From JBCCFW01 sp039029535 (lineage in GTDB: Bacteria; Acidobacteriota; JBCCFW01), in assembly GCA_039029535.1 (NCBI GenBank), contig JBCCFW010000007.1, forward strand, positions 1 through 64,000: DNA of 64,000 bases, in the 5' to 3' direction. How positions within the stretch are numbered: position 1 is the stretch's first letter; each line of letters starts with the position of its first letter. Below the pieces are notes generated by a model, which was not told the origin of the DNA, did no database searches, and was given only the letters and a program-made list of their open reading frames with translations. Shown piece after piece: positions 9,801 through 18,013 of this stretch. Made by a program: the position numbers and the translations under genes.

Positions 9801-12502
9801 TCCAGCCGAAGCAGCGTGGCCTTCACCTCGGCCGGGCCGCCGTCGGTGCGACGTCCCTCCCAGTCGACCACGACGCCGTTGACCGTGAGCTGCTCGCCGG
9901 CCCGCACCTTCTCGGTGCCCGACGACAGGCCGAGATAGAACGGAGCCGGATGGACCGGGGTCGTGGTCGTGCCGACGGTGGTGCGTCCGCTGCCGGACTC
10001 GAACACCGCCGCTCGGGCGACCAGCGTCGCGGTCCCGCGGAAGCCACCGTGGGTCTCACCGCCGGGGCACTGGAGAGTGACGGCGCCGTCCTCGTCGAGC
10101 AGTCCGTCGGCGTTGCCGAGGTCGAGCGACCGCGGCGGTTGGTCGTCGGAGTGCCAGGTCCCGTAGTGGAAGCTTGCGTTCTCCTTCGGCGCGAAGCCAC
10201 CGGGCTCCAGCGTGCAGGTCAGCTCGACCCGATGTCCGTCGGGCACGCCGCCGAAGAGATAGCGTGCCTTCACGTCGACCGGCACCGGCTCACCCATCCG
10301 GCTCGCGCCTTCGATGGTCGAGGTGACCTCCATCCGCTCAGGGACGAACTCCTCGACCTGGAAGCGGGCTTGCCCGACCTCACGCTCGGCCACCCGGGCC
10401 CGGACGAGCCAGCGACCGGTGGGCGCGAAGTCCGCAAGCTCGATGTCCTGGGTGAGGAGGCCGGTGGCGTCGGTGGTGAGGACGTGACGTCGGACCTCTT
10501 GTCCGCGCGCGTCGTGGACGTGGACGACCACCGGCAGGCCGGCCGGCGGTGCGACGTGCTGGTCGTCGCGGACGAAGAGCGTGAGGTGGACGGTCTCGCC
10601 CGGGCGATAGACGCCACGCTCGGGGTGGACCGCCACTCGGTAGAGCTGCTCGCTCGCGTAGGGCTCGCCGAAGACGTGTTGCTCCTGCACCTCGGTACGG
10701 AGCTCGGCGAACTTCAGGTAGGTGAGGTCGTCGCCCTTGCGTGCGATGACGGCCAGGGGTGGTGTCGGCTCGAGTGCGTCGGTGGGTGGCACCAACTCGC
10801 ACTCGCCGTTGCGGTCGGTCACGCAGCCGTCGAGCAGGCGACCCGAGGGAGCGACCAGCTCGAGGCTGACGTCGGCAGCCGGCGCCAGGGTGGTCATGTC
10901 GAGGACCCAGGTCCTGACCGCTTCGGTCTTCTCACCGTCGCGCTCGACCATGATCCGCTTGGCGACGAGCTGGAGGTCGGTGAGCAGGAAGCGAACGGCG
11001 TCGCGATCGTCGCCGCCGCTCAGCTCGAGCTCGACGAGACCGCGCAGGTCGTTCGGGACCAGCTCGCGGAGGTCGAGATGAGTGGTGGTGAGGACGTCGG
11101 TCTCTCCACGCACCGGTCGGGTGGTCTTGCCGATGAGGTCGCTGGTGCGGGTGGTGGCAGGCTCGGACCGCTCACCCAGCCAAAAGATCAGGTTGCGGGG
11201 CGGGACGTGACGCACCGCGAGATCGACCTCGCTCACGTTGAGGTGCCGCACGGCCAGGGAGCCCCACTCGCTGCGGGGGAGATAGCGCCCACGGGAGGTG
11301 AAGCTCACCTTGGGCGTGCGGGCCGGGACCGTGAAGCTGCGCTCCTCCATGGCCGAGAGCACGCCGCCATCTTGGCTGCGCAGGCCCGCATCGAAGCGGA
11401 CGGTGTAGCTGCCCCGCGGGAAGTCACCGAGCAGGCGGAAGCCGCCGGGGGCCGGCGAGAGCGTGAAGTCCACCGGAGGATCGAAGTGGATGCCCTCGGC
11501 CGCGTCCTCTTCGCGGGGCAGGCAACGGCTGGACAGCTCGGAGTGTCCGCGTCCCCGCTCGGAGTCCCAGTACCAGCGGCTCTCGTGCACGGCTTCGTCG
11601 TGGCAGACGATCTCGACGTGGAAGCCGTTGATGCCTTCTTGCCGGTAGACGTCCCGGATGACGACGGGCGGCTCCTTCGGGAGCGTGGCGGTCGCGACCG
11701 TGGCGGGGGCGACGTGCTCGCCGCGTCCACCGAGCGAGACCCCCTTCGAGAGGGCGAGCTTCACGCTGCGACCCGGCCGAAGGCCATCGCCCTTCACGAG
11801 CAGGCGGACGACCTGCGCGTTGCCGTTCCAGTGCCGCTGACGCAGCACCTTGAGTGGAGTCGCCTTGCCTCGGCCGTCTTCCGGCAGGAGAGCCAGGGTC
11901 GCTTGACGGGCGACGTCCTTCGGCCGGACTCCTCCGGAGAAGGTCAGCGCGAGCAGGGCGGTGCTCTTCTCGACGTCGACGCTCACCGCGTCGAAGCGGA
12001 CGAACCAGAAGTCCGGCGTGGTGAACTCGTGAGCCCATCCTTGATCCGGAGCAGAGACGAGGCCGTTCGGTGTCTCGACAGCGGTCAGCCGCGCGGTGTA
12101 GTGCGTCGACGGCTCGAAGCCGGACGCAGGCTCGAAGACGAGGGTGGTCGGGCTCTCCTGACGGAGCGTGCCCTCGACGGACGGCGTGAGCTCGAGGCTC
12201 GTGCCGTCGTCGAGCTCCTGTCCGTTGCGTTCGGGGCCCGCGATCCGACGGGCGAGCTCGATGACCAGCCGAGTGGGCAGGCCTTCGGAGGTCCCGGTCG
12301 TGCTGAGCACCGGCGCGAGCTCGGCGGCCGTCGGTGGGGCGGCGGCTGGCTCGTCATCTCCGGCAGCCGCGGCGCTGGGCGGGACGACCGGCGGTGGCGG
12401 ATCGGCCGATTGCCGGCAGCCACCGAGGACCAGGAGAGCGAGCAGGACGACGAGGAAGGGGCGGCGCGGTGCGAGCGAGCCGCTCGGGCGTCCCTGGAGC
12501 AT
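6803..12502 (-). CDS. yfhM: Bacterial alpha-2-macroglobulin lipoprotein (protease trap)
   Basis: A large envelope lipoprotein of 1,899 residues. The chosen ATG at 12502 has GGAGGG 6 nt upstream and gives a lipoprotein signal (PFLVVLLALLVLGGC); an ATG-proximal start at 12559 would add 19 residues. The MG domains are followed by a thioester motif, GCLEQTTSQ, with Cys about 1417. This is the reactive Cys-Gln bond that traps proteases after bait cleavage. A thioester-domain helical region (MQTPSGGFAYWPGG) and a C-terminal domain ending near TISGPWTPVAQ follow. The family defends the periplasm when the wall is breached, and the partner pbpC, overlapping downstream, repairs it. Presence of the Cys puts this in the thioester-competent branch. 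Confidence 0.93.
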   Translation of the reverse strand: MLQGRPSGSLAPRRPFLVVLLALLVLGGCRQSADPPPPVVPPSAAAAGDDEPAAAPPTAAELAPVLSTTGTSEGLPTRLVIELARRIAGPERNGQELDDGTSLELTPSVEGTLRQESPTTLVFEPASGFEPSTHYTARLTAVETPNGLVSAPDQGWAHEFTTPDFWFVRFDAVSVDVEKSTALLALTFSGGVRPKDVARQATLALLPEDGRGKATPLKVLRQRHWNGNAQVVRLLVKGDGLRPGRSVKLALSKGVSLGGRGEHVAPATVATATLPKEPPVVIRDVYRQEGINGFHVEIVCHDEAVHESRWYWDSERGRGHSELSSRCLPREEDAAEGIHFDPPVDFTLSPAPGGFRLLGDFPRGSYTVRFDAGLRSQDGGVLSAMEERSFTVPARTPKVSFTSRGRYLPRSEWGSLAVRHLNVSEVDLAVRHVPPRNLIFWLGERSEPATTRTSDLIGKTTRPVRGETDVLTTTHLDLRELVPNDLRGLVELELSGGDDRDAVRFLLTDLQLVAKRIMVERDGEKTEAVRTWVLDMTTLAPAADVSLELVAPSGRLLDGCVTDRNGECELVPPTDALEPTPPLAVIARKGDDLTYLKFAELRTEVQEQHVFGEPYASEQLYRVAVHPERGVYRPGETVHLTLFVRDDQHVAPPAGLPVVVHVHDARGQEVRRHVLTTDATGLLTQDIELADFAPTGRWLVRARVAEREVGQARFQVEEFVPERMEVTSTIEGASRMGEPVPVDVKARYLFGGVPDGHRVELTCTLEPGGFAPKENASFHYGTWHSDDQPPRSLDLGNADGLLDEDGAVTLQCPGGETHGGFRGTATLVARAAVFESGSGRTTVGTTTTPVHPAPFYLGLSSGTEKVRAGEQLTVNGVVVDWEGRRTDGGPAEVKATLLRLEREYGHRLDPVTGRWSYRQFRRPVVAVQETIPVADGRFQLSWTPERDGVGWVVRVEADSARTDLELEGRGGWWWGPSVSSADRTPRPDRPAWLDLKTPETARVGEPFTVRFDAPHAGRVLLTAETDELWASEWRDVEAGEVSWTVTAPELQPNFYVTALLLKPPHLDSPKSFLPDRAFGVSSIELEPTELMHSLELDVPDEVRSNSPLMITLDLGPTSGPTKATVAAVDEGILSLTQHESPNPFPSILTRRALGVETFETIGWTFLRPPAGPSSTVGGGGDGSMDRVEVVEPVALWSGVVDVPASGKVDVTLDVPQYRGALRVMALTADAKRMGHASRRVIVRDPVVLQVTLPRFLIKDDALDVPVFVTNVSGEPREVEVTLTAEAIAGAGGTPAPIVSPVEVVSRDAKTLTLADGESGTSLFWVRVRGSSGAARLTATIRSGDLVSVEERKVPLLPAGPRTRLRQRIELEEGRTPLTKHLTGWEPGSERSTFWVTGNPHADVLSQAEELLRYPHGCLEQTTSQLRPLLFVSSLLPQVDAELVADGSVDDRVAHGIDRILSMQTPSGGFAYWPGGSSPTHWATAYAVHALLDARKQRYPVPQDRLDEALDWMEDRITHHYERGGRTRNDWYSRDAEPYLHHVLALAGRPRKARIEKLLAEDSGRRDGQVHENRYLLQAALHLAGDRRHDAALRKPKLTAEGSRAHRHSWTFYSRLRHRGLALSTHVDLFGRDAQGEQMADELAALLRSDPDRRLTTQDMAWVVSGLGKLLAEGADDFEPPRLLAGDAELASSPPPPGRPTNERSWSLLAASERDDLVLDLPSKGDGTLWLILSSEGVRTDGELVVGGSSLKVERVFLDGAGEPVSFEDGEHSLGDLVNVQLTITNTTEQRLANLALVDRLPAGWEIENPRLGRGGSLDWIDGDALWNADHLDLRDDRLAVFGHLNPKESKRVVYTVRAVTAGRFTIPPVEVEAMYDPGVWARQAGFPLTISGPWTPVAQ

Positions 12503-12632
12503 GACGAACCCTCCGAGCATCGGGCGCTGCGAGACGCAGGCCGACGGTGCCGAGGTCACGGGGGACAGGGGGGGAGAACCAGCTCAAGCCTGTCATGTCG
12601 GACGGCGGGGGACCAGGTACTGGGTGTCAGGC

Positions 12633-13139
12633 CTAGGCGAGGGCGGCCAGGCGATCGGACGGCAGGTTCGAGTAGAGCGCGATGGCGTTGCGATCGCACT
12701 CCATGACCGTGCGGTAGCCGGGGAGGAAGCCCGTCGGGCGGAGGTCGAAGCGACCGAGGGCGCCCAGCAGGGAGCTCTCGCGTCGTTCGAGGTAGGTCAC
12801 GAGGACCGGGCGACTCGCGTCGTGATGGGTGAGCTGGAAGAGCGTGTCCGAGAGACGGCTCAGCGACACGTTGAAGAAGGGTGGGTCGCAGAGCAGCACG
12901 TCGAACTCGTCCGAGATCCACTCCGGCTGCGTGAGGTCGAAGTGCCGGAAGCCGGGGACGTCGGCGAAGCGCTCATCGAGGTCGAGCAGCGTGACGGTCC
13001 GGCCTCGCTCGGCGACGGCCCGGGCGACCATCGGTGCGCAGAGGCAGCAGGGGGCCTCGAAGCCGGAGAGCAGGTCGGCGAGCAGCTCGATCGTCGGCTC
13101 GTCGAAGAAGTACTGCTCGTTCTCGTGTCGCTCGTCCAT
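12633..13139 (-). CDS. N6-adenine-type methyltransferase family protein (EEF1AKMT1/N6AMT2-like)
   Basis: A 168-residue class I methyltransferase-like protein. It begins ENEQYFFDEPTIELLADLL, resembling the start of the PF10237 family, and carries the DPPF motif in FDVLLCDPPFFN, the [DN]PP[YF] signature of amino-group methyltransferases. A CLCAP segment replaces the usual glycine-rich SAM loop. In eukaryotes relatives methylate lysine of elongation factor 1A; the bacterial substrate is unknown. It ends with a genuine TAG stop. It stands alone, divergent from the secreted protein at 13280. Confidence 0.6.
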   Translation of the reverse strand: MDERHENEQYFFDEPTIELLADLLSGFEAPCCLCAPMVARAVAERGRTVTLLDLDERFADVPGFRHFDLTQPEWISDEFDVLLCDPPFFNVSLSRLSDTLFQLTHHDASRPVLVTYLERRESSLLGALGRFDLRPTGFLPGYRTVMECDRNAIALYSNLPSDRLAALA

Positions 13140-13279
13140 CGAATGAGCGTAGCGCCGATCGCTCGGCGTGGCAGGCCGGCCTGCTTGACGGAGAGGGCTG
13201 CCTCTTGTTGACTCGTCGGGAGCGTGGAGGGCTGCGAGGAGGGTCGTGGCGCGAGGGCTTCACGCTGGGAGGAGAAGTC

Positions 13280-14776
13280 GTGTCGTCACGATCGTTCGTG
13301 TTTCTTGGTGTTTTTTTAGCGCTCGTTTCATCGTTTTCCACGGCCTCGGCGCAGACCGTCTGGGTCGGCGCGATGGTCGACGGCACCCCCGATGGCTCCT
13401 GCGAGGCGGCGGCGGCTCGTGCCGAGGTCGAGCTCTACGCCGTCAAGCTCACGGCCCTGGGAGAGGGCACGACCGACTGGCACTGGGACCTCACCGCGAA
13501 GGGCGGGGGCCGAGTGGGCGGCATGGCCATCACCGACTTCAACTATCAGGTGGTCGGGGGCAACTTCACCATCGACGAGTCGCCCTTCGACACGATGTTC
13601 GTCGTCGGGACCGCGCCGGGCCTGCCCGGGTCGTTCGGCTGTCGTGTCCTGCTCGATGCGAGCAACAGCGCCGACGCGTTCATGGGGCTGACGACGCTCC
13701 AGGCCCCCGGTGAGACGATCGATCCGGTCTTCGACGGATTCAACGGGAGTGGCGTGCGCCTCATGGACGGCCAGCTCGTCATCCCGCTGGATCGCGGCAT
13801 GGGGGCCGAGCCGGTCACGACGCCGATCGGCTACTCCCGAGGCATCGAGGTGTTCTTCGGTGCCCTCATCGACTTCCAGCCGCTGAGCTACTTGCCCATG
13901 GCCGAGTGCGCCTTCGGTGGGGCGGTCGAGCACCCGACGAACCCGGGGCACGGGATCATCCATGGCTACAACATCTACCGACGCGAGGACGACGGCTCGG
14001 GGCCGCCGACCGCGTGGACCGAGGCGGACTGGCTGGGCTACGTCCCGCACCACGGCTTCGTGCTCACCACGCCGACCGCCGATCCGCCCGAGGACGACGC
14101 TGCGCGCTATCTCGATGCCGATGACGTCGCCTCCAATGGGAACGAGTACATCCGCTTCAACGACACCGACGATCCGAGCGTGGCGAGGCTGAGCCCGCTC
14201 GAACCGCCGGAGCTGGAGCGGACTTACTGGTACGGACTGCAGCCCACGGTGGACGGCGACCTCTTCGAGTGGAGCGCCGACACCGAGATCGCTCGCGTGC
14301 GGCTCGGCTTCAACCCGGTCTCCGGTCCGAATCTCGACCTCGACGGTGATGGGAGCCCCGAGTTCTTCAGTCCGAACGCGTCCATCGGTGGCTTGCGCGG
14401 GCTCGGTCTCACCTGCGGTGGCGAAGTGGGGGTGATCGGCGTCGTCCAGGGCAGGAGAAACCCGCTCTCGGCCACGGACGCCGTGTCCATGAAGGTCGAG
14501 GACGGTGCCATTCAGTTGAGCGTCGACGGGGAGCGAGCCGACGTCCTCGGTTACGACGTTCACCGCGTGCAGGGGGCGAGGCGAACCCGACTCAACGACC
14601 GACTGATCCCGTCGCTCGGAGGTGGCTCGACGGTGCACCGCCTGGTGGACGTCGAGTTGCAGCGTCGAGGTCGTGGGAGCTACGAGGTGGTCGTTCACCG
14701 GTCGGATGGGACCCGAGAAGTGCTCGGGACGTTCGATCTCGTCGTGTCTCGACGCGGCAGCTCTCGCCGAGGCTGA
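13280..14776 (+). CDS. Secreted protein, tandem paralogue A (unknown function)
   Basis: A 498-residue exported protein. The GTG at 13280 is preferred because GGGAGGAG lies 6-13 nt upstream and it begins a clear signal peptide (SFVFLGVFLALVSSFSTASA, cleavage near AQT); the frame is open further upstream but without signal features. The mature part has NPGHGIIHGYNIYR (a fibronectin-III-like or edge-strand motif), PLDRGMGAEPVT, and GLGLTCGG. A few conserved cysteines are shared with the next gene. It ends in a basic tail, RRGSSRRG. I do not recognise a family. About half of positions appear shared with the gene at 14967-16478, which indicates tandem duplication. A GC-rich 190-bp spacer separates the two and holds no gene I can support. 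Confidence 0.6.
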   Translation: MSSRSFVFLGVFLALVSSFSTASAQTVWVGAMVDGTPDGSCEAAAARAEVELYAVKLTALGEGTTDWHWDLTAKGGGRVGGMAITDFNYQVVGGNFTIDESPFDTMFVVGTAPGLPGSFGCRVLLDASNSADAFMGLTTLQAPGETIDPVFDGFNGSGVRLMDGQLVIPLDRGMGAEPVTTPIGYSRGIEVFFGALIDFQPLSYLPMAECAFGGAVEHPTNPGHGIIHGYNIYRREDDGSGPPTAWTEADWLGYVPHHGFVLTTPTADPPEDDAARYLDADDVASNGNEYIRFNDTDDPSVARLSPLEPPELERTYWYGLQPTVDGDLFEWSADTEIARVRLGFNPVSGPNLDLDGDGSPEFFSPNASIGGLRGLGLTCGGEVGVIGVVQGRRNPLSATDAVSMKVEDGAIQLSVDGERADVLGYDVHRVQGARRTRLNDRLIPSLGGGSTVHRLVDVELQRRGRGSYEVVVHRSDGTREVLGTFDLVVSRRGSSRRG

Positions 14777-14966
14777 GGGGCGCTGGAGGGAGGCAACGGA
14801 GCCCTCGTCGAGGCAACGGGATCACCGTTCCGAGCAGGGTTCCGCGAGCGCTCGGTTCGCTGGTTTCGCGTCCTTGTCGGCGGTGGTTTCGACCGCGTTC
14901 ACTGCTGGCAGGGCGTGGCCTCATCGCAGGGGAGCGGGCGAGGTTCGCGTCACGAGGTAACGAACC

Positions 14967-16478
14967 TTGAGCGCGAGACAAGCTGTCGTCGTTTCTTTCT
15001 TCCTCATCCCCCTCTTGACCTGCCTTGCTCCGAGCGCGCGAGCTCAGACGGTCTGGGGCGGCATCTTGACCACTGGAACGCCGGACGGCTCCTGTGAGCC
15101 CTTCATGGGCGACGCCGAGCTCTATGCCGTCAAGCTCACCGAGAGCGGCGGCGGCACCACCGACTGGCACTACGACCTTCGAGCCAAGGGCGGTCTCAAC
15201 GTCGGTGGGGCGAGCATCTCCGACTTCGCCTACACGATCCTCGGAGGCAACTTCACCATCAGCGAGTCGCCGACGGACGGGCTCTTCGTCATCGTCACGA
15301 ATCTGGGTGGGGCGGGTGAGCTCGGCTGTCGAGTTCTGCTCGACTCCGGCAATGCCGCGAACCCCAACCTCGGTCCCTCGACGTTTCAGTCCCTGGGCGA
15401 AACCATCGCTCCGGTCTTCGACGGCTTCATGGGCACGGGCATCAGCCTGCAGCCACCGGGCGTGATCGAGATTCCGCTCGACCGGGGCATGGGCGTCGAG
15501 CCCGTGACCTACCCGCTGGGCTACAGCTCGGGCATCGAGATCATGTTCGGAGCCTTCATCGATGCGCAGCCCCTGGTCTATCAGCCCATGGCCGGCTGCA
15601 CCTTCGGGGGCGCCATCGAGCACCCGACCAACCCGGGGCACGGGATCCTCCACGGTTACAACATCTACCGTCAGCGGGACGACGGCTCGGAGACGCCGCC
15701 GGCGGAGTGGGATGAAGCCGACTGGCTCGGCTACATCCCGCATCACTCCTTCGTGCTCGAGACGCCGACGGGAGATCCCATCGGGGACTGGGCCACCTAC
15801 GTGGACTCGGACGACATCCCGTTCAACGGCAACGAGTACGTCCGCTACAACGACACCGCGGATGGGGCTTACCCCCGTCCGAGCGGGCACGCGGCTCCGT
15901 CGCTGGGAAGCGTCTACTGGTACGCCATCCAGGCGACGGTCGAGGGCGATCACTTCGAGTGGAACGCCGACACCAGGATCGCAGGCGTGCCCCTCGGCTT
16001 CGATCCCGTCAATGGTGCCGCCATCGATCTCGACAACGACGGGTCAGCGGAGTTCATCAGCCACAACGCGACGGTCGGGGGACACCGCGGTCTCGGCCTG
16101 ACCTGCGGCGGACGCATCGGGCCTCCCGGGGTTCCCCTCGCCATGCGGGGGCAGATGAACATCCTGTCCTCGACGGACAACGTCACGCTCACGGCGGCGA
16201 CCGCTGGACGGTTGAGCTTGGCGGTCGACTTCGAGTCGGCCGAGGTGCTCGGCTACGACCTGTTCCGGCTGAGCGGTCGGTCGCGGACGCGGATCAACGA
16301 ACGACTCGTCCTGGCTCGTGGCGGGCAGGGAGTCGTCCATCGATTGGTCGACGCCGAGCTGGCACGCTTGGGTCGGGCGCGCTACGAGGTCGAGGTCCAT
16401 CGCGTGGACGGCAGCCACGAGGTGGAGGGGCCCTTCCAGCTCGAGCTCACCCGACGGGGAAGCTCGCGTCGGCGATGA
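14967..16478 (+). CDS. Secreted protein, tandem paralogue B (unknown function)
   Basis: A 503-residue exported protein starting with TTG at 14967 (GAGG about 10 nt upstream). The signal peptide is VVVSFFLIPLLTCLAPSARA with cleavage near AQT. It repeats the layout of the preceding gene: TPDGSCEP, KGGLNVGGASISDF, PLDRGMGVEPVT, NPGHGILHGYNIYR, FEWNADTRIAGVPLGF, GLGLTCGG, and a basic end, RRGSSRRR. Conservation of Cys and Gly positions across both copies suggests a folded beta-rich extracellular domain kept under selection. No catalytic motif is visible. Function is unknown; surface or secreted adhesive roles are guesses. Confidence 0.6.
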   Translation: MSARQAVVVSFFLIPLLTCLAPSARAQTVWGGILTTGTPDGSCEPFMGDAELYAVKLTESGGGTTDWHYDLRAKGGLNVGGASISDFAYTILGGNFTISESPTDGLFVIVTNLGGAGELGCRVLLDSGNAANPNLGPSTFQSLGETIAPVFDGFMGTGISLQPPGVIEIPLDRGMGVEPVTYPLGYSSGIEIMFGAFIDAQPLVYQPMAGCTFGGAIEHPTNPGHGILHGYNIYRQRDDGSETPPAEWDEADWLGYIPHHSFVLETPTGDPIGDWATYVDSDDIPFNGNEYVRYNDTADGAYPRPSGHAAPSLGSVYWYAIQATVEGDHFEWNADTRIAGVPLGFDPVNGAAIDLDNDGSAEFISHNATVGGHRGLGLTCGGRIGPPGVPLAMRGQMNILSSTDNVTLTAATAGRLSLAVDFESAEVLGYDLFRLSGRSRTRINERLVLARGGQGVVHRLVDAELARLGRARYEVEVHRVDGSHEVEGPFQLELTRRGSSRRR

Positions 16479-16536
16479 GACGAGAGCCTGGCTCGCGACA
16501 CTCGCACCGGGTGGGCTTGGAGTCGGGCACGGGCTG

Positions 16537-16575
16537 ACGCATCCTTCTCTGCATGAGCGAAGGAGAAGGATGCGT
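16537..16575 (+). promoter_or_regulatory. Perfect 13-bp hairpin enclosing the queC start codon
   Basis: ACGCATCCTTCTC (16537-16549) pairs exactly with GAGAAGGATGCGT (16563-16575). The 13-nt loop contains the queC ATG (16553-16555). The left arm is pyrimidine-rich and would mask the AAGGAG just inside the gene. No normal Shine-Dalgarno precedes the ATG. Translational control is inferred. It does not match the compact preQ1-I aptamer pattern that I know. Confidence 0.5.
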
Positions 16576-17239
16576 CGTCCTGCTGTCGGGAGGGCTCGAC
16601 TCCGCTACCGTGTTGGCCATCGCCACGCGGGGGCAGGGCTTCGAGGCCCACTGCCTCTCGTTCGACTACGGTCAGCGTCACCGTCACGAGCTGGGCTGTG
16701 CGGAGCGTCTCGCCGACCATCTCGGCGCGGCGTCTCACCGGCTCATCCAGGTGGACGACACGGTCGTGGCCGGCTCGGCGCTCACCGGTGGGGAGGACGT
16801 GCCGAGGGGTGGCCCCGAAGAGGGGACCATCCCGGTCACCTACGTGCCGGCCCGCAACACGCTCTTCCTGGCGCATGCTCTTTCGGAAGCGGAGCGACGG
16901 GGAGTGGGCCGGATCTTCATCGGCGTGAATGCCGTCGACTACTCGGGCTACCCCGACTGTCGACCGGCCTTCCTGTCGGCCTTCGAGGCCATGGCGAACC
17001 TGGCGACGAAGGAGGCGGTCGAGGGAACCGTGCGGTACTCCATCGAGGCGCCACTCGTGGACCTGAGCAAGGGCGAGATCGTCGCCTGGGGCGATCGTCT
17101 CGGCGTCGACTACGGGCTCACGAGCTCGTGCTACGACCCGCTGGCCGACGGACGTCCCTGCCGTGAGTGCGACTCGTGCCACCTCCGAGCGCGTGGCTTC
17201 GCCGAGGCGGGGATCGTGGACCCGTTGGTGGCCGACTAG
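16553..17239 (+). CDS. queC: 7-cyano-7-deazaguanine synthase (QueC)
   Basis: A 228-residue cytosolic enzyme making preQ0 from 7-carboxy-7-deazaguanine, ammonia and ATP in queuosine biosynthesis. The PP-loop ATP pyrophosphatase motif SGGLDSAT lies at 12-19, followed by SFDYGQRHRHEL and the conserved TYVPARNTLFL. The C-terminal zinc site has four cysteines (SSCYD, PCRECDSCHLRA). Length and ends match the family, and the TAG stop directly follows the usual C-terminus. queD lies 1.5 kb downstream on the same strand. queE and queF are not in the window. Confidence 0.95.
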   Translation: MSEGEGCVVLLSGGLDSATVLAIATRGQGFEAHCLSFDYGQRHRHELGCAERLADHLGAASHRLIQVDDTVVAGSALTGGEDVPRGGPEEGTIPVTYVPARNTLFLAHALSEAERRGVGRIFIGVNAVDYSGYPDCRPAFLSAFEAMANLATKEAVEGTVRYSIEAPLVDLSKGEIVAWGDRLGVDYGLTSSCYDPLADGRPCRECDSCHLRARGFAEAGIVDPLVAD

Positions 17240-17431
17240 CGTGACGCCTCACCAGATCGTCCGCTCTCGCTGACGACCGTCAGGGCATCACGACGAGCGT
17301 CGACTAGCCGATGGTCTCGAGACGACTGTCCTGGGCGATCTCGGACCTGGCACGGTTCTGGCTGAACCGAGGGCGTGTCTCACTCGCACCGCCGCCGTCA
17401 GCCCCGCCAGCCCGTCGACTACAATCCGGAC

Positions 17432-17995
17432 ATGGACGGACCCGCCACTTACGAAGACTTGCTCGCCCTGCCCGAGGACGAGAAGGCCGAGATCATCGCG
17501 GGTGAGATCGTCGTGCAACCGGCGGGGTTGCCCGAGCATGGTCGGTCGCAGGGGTGGCTCTGGAGTCGTGTCGGCGGCGCCTACGATGATGATGACGGTC
17601 GCGGGGGGCCTGGCGGCTGGTGGATCTTGCAAGAGACCGATGTTCGTTTCAGGCCGAACGAGATCGTGCGGCCCGATCTCGCCGGCTGGCTCCGCGAGCG
17701 TCTTCCGAGTCCTTGGGGCTTGCGACCGATCGACGTCGTCCCCGACTGGACCTGCGAAATCCTCTCTCCGTCGAATCGCTCACTCGACCTGGTGACCAAG
17801 CGGGAGCTGTACGCCCGTCATGGCGTGCGGCACTACTGGATCGTCGATCCGGAGAACGCGACGCTCGAGGCGCTGGAGCTCGTCGACGGCGGCTGGTGTC
17901 GTGTCGGTCATCATGGCCGTGACGACTGCGTGCGCGTGCCGCCCTTCGAGGAGGTCGAGCTCGAGCTCTCGCGACTCTTCCTCGCTGCGGGCTGA
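17432..17995 (+). CDS. Uma2-family (DUF820) putative endonuclease
   Basis: A 187-residue protein of the Uma2 restriction-endonuclease-like family. The N-terminus MDGPATYEDLLALPED and the following EIIAGEIVV are typical, as is the core FRPNEIVRPDLAGW with DWTCEILSPSNRSLD and RHYWIVDPENATLEAL. These supply the D-(x)n-E-x-K-like acidic residues of the PD-(D/E)XK fold. The start at ATG 17432 fits the family N-terminus; an in-frame GTG at 17375 would add a basic stretch. Biological role is not established for the family. It sits between queC and the transpeptidase gene, with 18 bp to the latter. Confidence 0.75.
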   Translation: MDGPATYEDLLALPEDEKAEIIAGEIVVQPAGLPEHGRSQGWLWSRVGGAYDDDDGRGGPGGWWILQETDVRFRPNEIVRPDLAGWLRERLPSPWGLRPIDVVPDWTCEILSPSNRSLDLVTKRELYARHGVRHYWIVDPENATLEALELVDGGWCRVGHHGRDDCVRVPPFEEVELELSRLFLAAG

Positions 17996-18013
17996 GAGCA
18001 GCAGGAGGGCTCG

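Noticed and set aside
8756..12706. 1,300-codon open frame opposite the alpha-2-macroglobulin gene
   Set aside because: Shadow frame; low-complexity charged translation, no start signal, and the minus strand encodes a clear lipoprotein with a thioester motif.
16478..16560. preQ1 riboswitch before queC
   Set aside because: The region between the preceding stop and queC is short and lacks the compact pseudoknot pattern; only the start-codon hairpin is visible.
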